Assembly (NCBI GenBank): GCA_024400415.1
Contig: JAKSMS010000013.1
Span: forward strand, 1 to 44,795
DNA: 44,795 nucleotides
DNA from: Bacteroidales bacterium
GTDB taxonomy: Bacteria > Bacteroidota > Bacteroidia > Bacteroidales > P3
Direction: 5' to 3'
Positions 40,550-44,795 of the stretch are shown here, one piece after another. The translations under genes were made by a program, and so were the position numbers. Numbering within the stretch: the stretch's first letter is position 1; the number at the start of each line of letters is the position of its first letter. A model generated the notes under the pieces. It made no database searches, was not told the DNA's origin, and was given only the letters and a program-made list of their open reading frames with translations.

Positions 40550-42111
40550 ATCGACTCTATGAATTTCACCACGGCGTCGCGGTCCGATTTGTTGAGCTTG
40601 CGGAACTTCTCCACCGTCCAGCGGGCATCGGAGTCGGCGGCGCCATGCCACATGATGGCTTCAAGGGTATTTCGGGCACGGCAGTCATGAAGTCTGTCGG
40701 ATGCTCCAGTGCAGATCATGCTGAGGCCTCTGCCCCACAGAGGGGTTGTGCGACACCATCCTGTGCGGATATCGTTCTTCATGCAGAGCTTGTGCTGAAC
40801 GAAGTCGCTGTAGGGCCATATCTTCTGGTTGGGATAGCGAGGCAGACGAGGGTCACCGTCGGCAAAGAATCCTGTAGGATCGGTAAAACGGTCAGCTCCA
40901 GTTGTCCAGGAGGGGCGGTGACAGGTGGCACAGCCGATCTCGCGGAACACCTGACGGCCACGCTGCACGGTGATGTCGCTGAGATTGCGGGCTGCAGGAA
41001 CAGCCAATCCGCGATGCCATACCATGAAGTTGACGTAGTCCTCATCGCTCATCTCCACTGGCAGTTCGGTAGAGGTGAGATAGTTGTAGATATCCTGTTC
41101 TACGTTGCCCGTTTTGTTCCATTCGGGGAAATAGGCATAAAACTGTTCTTGTACCTCTGGATCGCGCGATGCCACGGTGGCGTAGGCGGTGGTCATATAG
41201 TGTGCACGCTTGTTGCTACGGGTTACATTGGTGATGTTCCAGATGGCGTTGCTGCCAGGGGCATCCTGAAGAGGACCGCGGGAGAGGGCATAGGTGTAGC
41301 GGAGTGGATGACCGGTATTACCGTAGGTCTTGACCCACTCGCCGTTGGCAAAGATGGCAGGATTGATGCGTGCACCCTCCATTTCCTCCTTGACATACTG
41401 GGCCTTGAGAGAGTCGTCGTCGATGGCATCGATAAGGCCAACGCCATACACACCTATGGTAGATTCCAGACGAACCCTGACATTGCTGTAAGGGATATTC
41501 TGTCCGCCCACTTGCAGGGGTACATAGTAGGCCTGCTCAGGGATGGTTACCTCAGGATAGATCAGGTCATATTGCTCACCGTCAGGAAATCTGTTGCCCC
41601 ATTCGTCGGTGTAGGGCAGCCAGGATATCTGTATCTGCGATTCGTCGATAGGAGCTTTGAAGGGGGCTACAGCCTTGGTTTGAGGCATACCTGTGAGGCT
41701 GGAAAGATAGGTGTCGTTCTGGTCCGTAACCACCAGCAGATAGCCGTTGCCCCAGTCGTCGGCGCTGTAACGTTCCATGCGCTTTCCATGGCCGTAGCCA
41801 GGATGACAGGCCACACAGCTGGAGCGGATGTAGAGAGGACCTAGGCCGTTGAAGGGAGCATTGTTCTGGGTGATGGTGCGTTCGAAGAAATACTCGCCGT
41901 ATTTGAACTGACTCACCATGCCTGCGTTGGCTACGGCAGGCGAGGGATCCTGATAGGCAGAGGCAGAGAAATTAAAGGTAGTGCCTAAACGACCACCTGC
42001 GTATGTCTCTTCGTCAATCCAGCCGGGAGTGGGATTTTCCTCCTCCCTGACACAGGAACAGAGCAGCATCATGGCTGCGGCTATCATGTATATATATTTA
42101 TTTGTATTCAT
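40546..42111 (-). CDS. Di-haem c-type cytochrome oxidoreductase, lipoprotein
   Basis: This 521-residue protein has a lipoprotein signal (MNTNKYIYMIAAAMMLLCSC). It has two c-type haem sites, CVACH with Cys99/Cys102/His103 and CATCH with Cys394/Cys397/His398, as in the di-haem oxidoreductase/putative peroxidase (DHOR) family. The motif RSSCVACHPGYGHG and the C-terminal WHGAADSD segment are typical. It needs the cytochrome assembly factor encoded just downstream. It lies 14 bases after the imelysin-like gene, and di-haem peroxidase-like proteins next to imelysins are a recurring metal-uptake arrangement. Its substrate is not known. Confidence 0.88.
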   Translation of the reverse strand: MNTNKYIYMIAAAMMLLCSCVREEENPTPGWIDEETYAGGRLGTTFNFSASAYQDPSPAVANAGMVSQFKYGEYFFERTITQNNAPFNGLGPLYIRSSCVACHPGYGHGKRMERYSADDWGNGYLLVVTDQNDTYLSSLTGMPQTKAVAPFKAPIDESQIQISWLPYTDEWGNRFPDGEQYDLIYPEVTIPEQAYYVPLQVGGQNIPYSNVRVRLESTIGVYGVGLIDAIDDDSLKAQYVKEEMEGARINPAIFANGEWVKTYGNTGHPLRYTYALSRGPLQDAPGSNAIWNITNVTRSNKRAHYMTTAYATVASRDPEVQEQFYAYFPEWNKTGNVEQDIYNYLTSTELPVEMSDEDYVNFMVWHRGLAVPAARNLSDITVQRGRQVFREIGCATCHRPSWTTGADRFTDPTGFFADGDPRLPRYPNQKIWPYSDFVQHKLCMKNDIRTGWCRTTPLWGRGLSMICTGASDRLHDCRARNTLEAIMWHGAADSDARWTVEKFRKLNKSDRDAVVKFIESI

Positions 42112-42125
42112 TTTATGTAATGGAA

Positions 42126-43268
42126 TTAATTATTGCGAAGTGAAGTGATGCCCATGCTGAGAGCCTCGTCCAGCTGCTGGCAGGCATTGATGGCCTCCAG
42201 ACAGGAAGCGTCGGTGTAGTTGAGCACAAAGGGGGCTTTCATCTGTCTGATCTTGCCAAGGGCATTCTCAATAGCATGGGTGATGCGGGCGTCTACGTCA
42301 GCATCTATCTCAGCCATTAGGGCATGCAGAGAGTGGCTGTTGTTACGCTGGCCCTCTATGCCACCCATGTAGGCGTTCTGGATGCTGATGATGTTGTCAT
42401 AGAAATCCTCGATCGACTTCTGGCTGTAGGGCGATTCGATATAGTGGGGGTCCTCGCCATTGTAAGGTTTGCCAATCTTGCTGGTGCCCACCTCGTCAGC
42501 GATGGTTGCACAGCCGTCCAGGATAGCCATCATCGCACCAGTGCGACTGCTATAGGTGCTGCCAGCCTTACCTGCCATGGTGAAGTTGTCACCATAGCTG
42601 TTGCCACCATTGATGGTGGTGTTCAGCTCCAGTGCCTCAACCTTCTCGCGATGTGCAGCAGGAGCCTTGTCTCCCATCCAGCTTACCTCCAGCTGAAAGC
42701 AGCTGTTGCGCAAGTCGCCAGCCACAGCGACTGCATAGATCATGTGCAGGTCGCTGATGAGGGAAGCCGATTTGGCATGGCCATCCTCAAACAGGATATA
42801 CTCAATGCCGTGAAATCCTAGCAGCGAGTTGCCCAGATAGCTGCCTGCATACTCGTCGCCATCCTCACCGCTCATGGCATTGATCTGAGCCGTGTTGCTC
42901 ATCAGGGTGTTGAACCCATCCTCGTCGAGCGGCCACGAGTCGATGTGGGGGTCGATGCCGAAATCGCTGGCAGCCCCATAGAGGAATGCTTCGCTCTTCT
43001 CCCACCAGGCACGTGCCTCGAGGAAGGTGGCACAGGCGGCCTGTACGTTAGCGTCGGTACGCGAGGTTTGAAGGCGTCGGAGATCCTCCACCAGCCGCTC
43101 GCTGGCTTCTGCCAATGCCCCATAGGTGGGAGCAATTACATGGTTGACATACTGCTCTGCTACCGCCTGCATGGCAGCATCGTTGGTGTCTTCTGCTTCG
43201 TCACGTTCGCAGGAGCTCATCAAGCCCCACATGGCAATTGTCAGGACTAAAAATAGTGTCTTTTTCAT
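42126..43268 (-). CDS. Imelysin-like (M75/EfeO-type) lipoprotein
   Basis: This 380-residue lipoprotein has the signal MKKTLFLVLTIAMWGLMSSC. The imelysin signature GxHxxE is at 151-156 (GFHGIE), followed by YILFE, within a two-fold helical domain that spans most of the mature protein. Imelysins are iron-regulated surface or periplasmic proteins, related to EfeO of ferrous iron uptake; a peptidase role was proposed but is doubtful. It lies between the porin-like gene (68-base gap) and the di-haem gene (14-base gap), suggesting a shared role in metal acquisition. Confidence 0.9.
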   Translation of the reverse strand: MKKTLFLVLTIAMWGLMSSCERDEAEDTNDAAMQAVAEQYVNHVIAPTYGALAEASERLVEDLRRLQTSRTDANVQAACATFLEARAWWEKSEAFLYGAASDFGIDPHIDSWPLDEDGFNTLMSNTAQINAMSGEDGDEYAGSYLGNSLLGFHGIEYILFEDGHAKSASLISDLHMIYAVAVAGDLRNSCFQLEVSWMGDKAPAAHREKVEALELNTTINGGNSYGDNFTMAGKAGSTYSSRTGAMMAILDGCATIADEVGTSKIGKPYNGEDPHYIESPYSQKSIEDFYDNIISIQNAYMGGIEGQRNNSHSLHALMAEIDADVDARITHAIENALGKIRQMKAPFVLNYTDASCLEAINACQQLDEALSMGITSLRNN

Positions 43269-43336
43269 GGTTGATATTATTTTACGTTTGATAATTTTCG
43301 ATTATTAGTGATGTTAAAAAATAAGGTGATACGATT

Positions 43337-44659
43337 CTATTTTAGATACTGTAGGGGAGAGTCGGTCATTCTAGTTCGATTTGAGAAACCTGCATAGGTT
43401 ACACCCAACGCCACCCAAGGTTCGCTGTTATACTGTTTCTGCAGTTGGCGCATTCCTACCTCAGCCTTGAGTATAACCTCTTTCACTGGACGGTAGTTTG
43501 CACCCACGCTCCAACACATCCGTTTTGCCCATCCGTATTCCGTGAGGCCAGCCACTGGGATATAGCTGTCATAGTAGTCGCAACGTGCAAAGGTGACAAA
43601 CTGCTTATCAGACGATGGATTAATCCAGTTCCAACCCAGCTCCAAGGCGGCATCCACAGCCTCTTCGCCCACCAGCGTGTGAGGATAGGGCGACTGACTG
43701 CTGTTGGAGAGGGTGGAGTTGTAGGCCGACACTTTGGCGGCATCGTTCAAATGACCGTAATCTAAGTTGCCACGAGCAGTGAAGCGACCTTTCTCTATGC
43801 TGAAATCTATCGATCCAAATAGCATCAGGGCCTTCACATTAGAATACTTGTTGGAGAACTCGTCGGTGACAATATCGTTATTGAACGTGTTGCCCACAAA
43901 ACCACTTACACCTATCCTCACGCCTTGGGTTACATAGTAATCCATCCTGGAGGCCAGGGCTAACTTGTTGGCAACAGTGAACTCGTAGGGAGAGGCCGAA
44001 GCCCCGCCAGCCCAGTTGCTTACACTGAAGAGAGTGGAGTTGAGTGAAGGGATGAGCCATACTCCATAGCGCCAGGCGCCAATCCTGCCCCACACACTCA
44101 CGCCTGTAGCATGCCAGGTGCAAGGCAATATAGTAGCTTCTCCCTCAGGACGGTACACGCCGAAATATTGCGAAGGAAGATGAGCTGCATTGGTAGCACC
44201 CACAGGCACCACGTCGTGCCCCATACGAAGGTTCAGGCCCCGCCCCCAGCTTTTCTGAATCCAGAACTGCTCCAGGGCTACCTCGCCACCACGCTCTATC
44301 TCCTTTTCGTATTCACCTGTCTCCTCGCTTTCGAGCTCTACCGCACATTCTGTTCCTCCGTGTTCAAACTCAATCTCTGAACCCATGGTCCAGCCATGTC
44401 CGAAATCATAGCCCATCATTATCACCATGTGGGGAATATCCACCTGGCTATGTCCGCGAGAGTCGGCATATCGGTCGGCAAAAGAGTAGCGGAACACATT
44501 GTCGCTATACATGTGACGGCTATAAACCGCTTCGCCATATCCTCCGATAGTAAAATGTGAAGAAGGAATTCGTCGTAGCGTATCCTCGTTTTGTTGGGCA
44601 TTGGCGCTGATAGCTAGTAGCAAGAATGCAATATAAAGTATGGTTATTCTTAATTTCAT
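43337..44659 (-). CDS. Outer membrane porin-like protein
   Basis: This 440-residue protein has a signal peptide (MKLRITILYIAFLLLAISANAQ). The mature part has many amphipathic beta strands (FTIGGYGEAVYSRHMYSDN, MVIMMGYDFGHGWTMGSEIEFEHGG, LNLRMGHDVVPVGATNAAHLP, WALGVTYAGF-type closing strand). This fits the phosphate-selective porin or general outer membrane porin group. Strand count is compatible with a 16-stranded barrel. It is the first gene of the imelysin/di-haem/ccsA operon, so it may be the entry route for a metal or small ligand. It lacks the plug and TonB box of active receptors. Confidence 0.75.
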   Translation of the reverse strand: MKLRITILYIAFLLLAISANAQQNEDTLRRIPSSHFTIGGYGEAVYSRHMYSDNVFRYSFADRYADSRGHSQVDIPHMVIMMGYDFGHGWTMGSEIEFEHGGTECAVELESEETGEYEKEIERGGEVALEQFWIQKSWGRGLNLRMGHDVVPVGATNAAHLPSQYFGVYRPEGEATILPCTWHATGVSVWGRIGAWRYGVWLIPSLNSTLFSVSNWAGGASASPYEFTVANKLALASRMDYYVTQGVRIGVSGFVGNTFNNDIVTDEFSNKYSNVKALMLFGSIDFSIEKGRFTARGNLDYGHLNDAAKVSAYNSTLSNSSQSPYPHTLVGEEAVDAALELGWNWINPSSDKQFVTFARCDYYDSYIPVAGLTEYGWAKRMCWSVGANYRPVKEVILKAEVGMRQLQKQYNSEPWVALGVTYAGFSNRTRMTDSPLQYLK

Positions 44660-44690
44660 AATAAAATAGTGATTTCAGATTGGTGATGAT

Positions 44691-44718
44691 GCGATATGTT
44701 TTTTTTGGGGGGTATCGC
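44691..44718. other. Short inverted repeat around a T8G6 loop
   Basis: GCGATA (44691-44696) and TATCGC (44713-44718) are complementary, with a loop made almost only of T and G (TGTTTTTTTTGGGGGG). It sits between the porin-like gene and the edge gene and could be a weak terminator for the latter. The stem is short. Confidence 0.4.
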
Positions 44719-44728
44719 TAATGAAGAA

Positions 44729-44795
44729 CTACTTCGCTAGCGACTCAAAGTTCACCAGACCGTTTGCAATGGCGTAGATGGTGAGGCCTGCCGAA
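44729..44795 (-). CDS. C-terminal end of a possible LuxR-type regulator (partial)
   Basis: A frame entering from the right edge ends in TAG at 44731-44729. Only about 21 residues are visible, SAGLTIYAIANGLVNFESLAK. The pattern resembles the last helix of LuxR-type (NarL) response regulators, in which a short linker precedes YAI-x-NGLV. The rest lies outside the window, so the assignment is tentative. Confidence 0.45.
   Translation of the reverse strand, partial: SAGLTIYAIANGLVNFESLAK

Noticed and set aside
40645-41844. A 399-codon + strand frame opposite the di-haem oxidoreductase gene
   Set aside because: The - strand frame has CxxCH motifs, a lipoprotein signal and operon context; the + frame has only shadow-like composition.

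Overview
The window looks like a chromosomal segment of a Bacteroidota bacterium, most likely Bacteroidales and possibly Prevotella-like. The evidence is the set of PorT-type and TonB-type outer membrane proteins, many short-signal lipoproteins, a CHU_C (gliding-motility type) domain, ResB-CcsA fusion cytochrome biogenesis, an IS1380-type transposase remnant, and promoter boxes of the TAnnTTTG class in front of rnpB and two sigma-factor genes. No rRNA, tRNA or CRISPR array was seen. Genus is inference only.

Layout. 1-7698 (+ strand): tail of a TPR/Sel1-like gene, a PorT-like barrel, a large outer membrane beta-barrel protein, a thioredoxin-fold protein, an M3 metallopeptidase (dcp) and a small lipoprotein. 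7805-11012 (- strand): an LTA-synthase-like membrane sulfatase-fold enzyme, then an ECF sigma factor overlapped by a putative membrane anti-sigma protein carrying a CHU_C domain. 11117-14405 (+): RNase P RNA, a DUF4810-like and a DUF799-like lipoprotein, a PAP2 phosphatase and trmO. 14464-18172 (-): an apparent operon of a Tat-exported iron-sulfur aldo/keto reductase, tatA, tatC, mtnN and luxS. 18301-19937 (-): a WG-repeat membrane protein and an exported protein with DnaJ-type zinc-finger repeats.

20265-37366 (-) is the accessory centrepiece: sixteen genes, all on one strand and mostly packed within a few bases of each other. In transcription order they are: an ECF-like sigma factor behind a good promoter; a multidomain anti-sigma-like protein (C39-like cysteine peptidase plus RyR domain); an MscS channel; a soluble protein with a divergent RyR domain; an unknown protein; an exported TPR-CHAT protease-like protein; a TIR - transmembrane - FGE-like protein; an exported unknown protein; a block of lipoproteins and small outer membrane barrels; a second exported CHAT protein; and a stand-alone RyR protein closely resembling the end of the anti-sigma protein. 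A strong terminator closes the array. I read this as a candidate envelope-spanning conflict or stress-response system, a hypothesis from domain content.

37837-38338 is a broken IS1380-family transposase next to the promoter side of that locus. 38402-44659 (-) holds a ResB-CcsA cytochrome c assembly protein, a di-haem c-type oxidoreductase, an imelysin-like lipoprotein and an outer membrane porin-like protein, together a plausible redox or metal-uptake operon. The right edge cuts the end of a possible LuxR-type regulator.

Composition is uneven. Hand counts of single 60-base lines give about 55% GC at 6121 and about 33% GC at 24661. The lipoprotein/barrel block at 22770-27577 looks the most A+T-rich, which suggests the locus is a mosaic.
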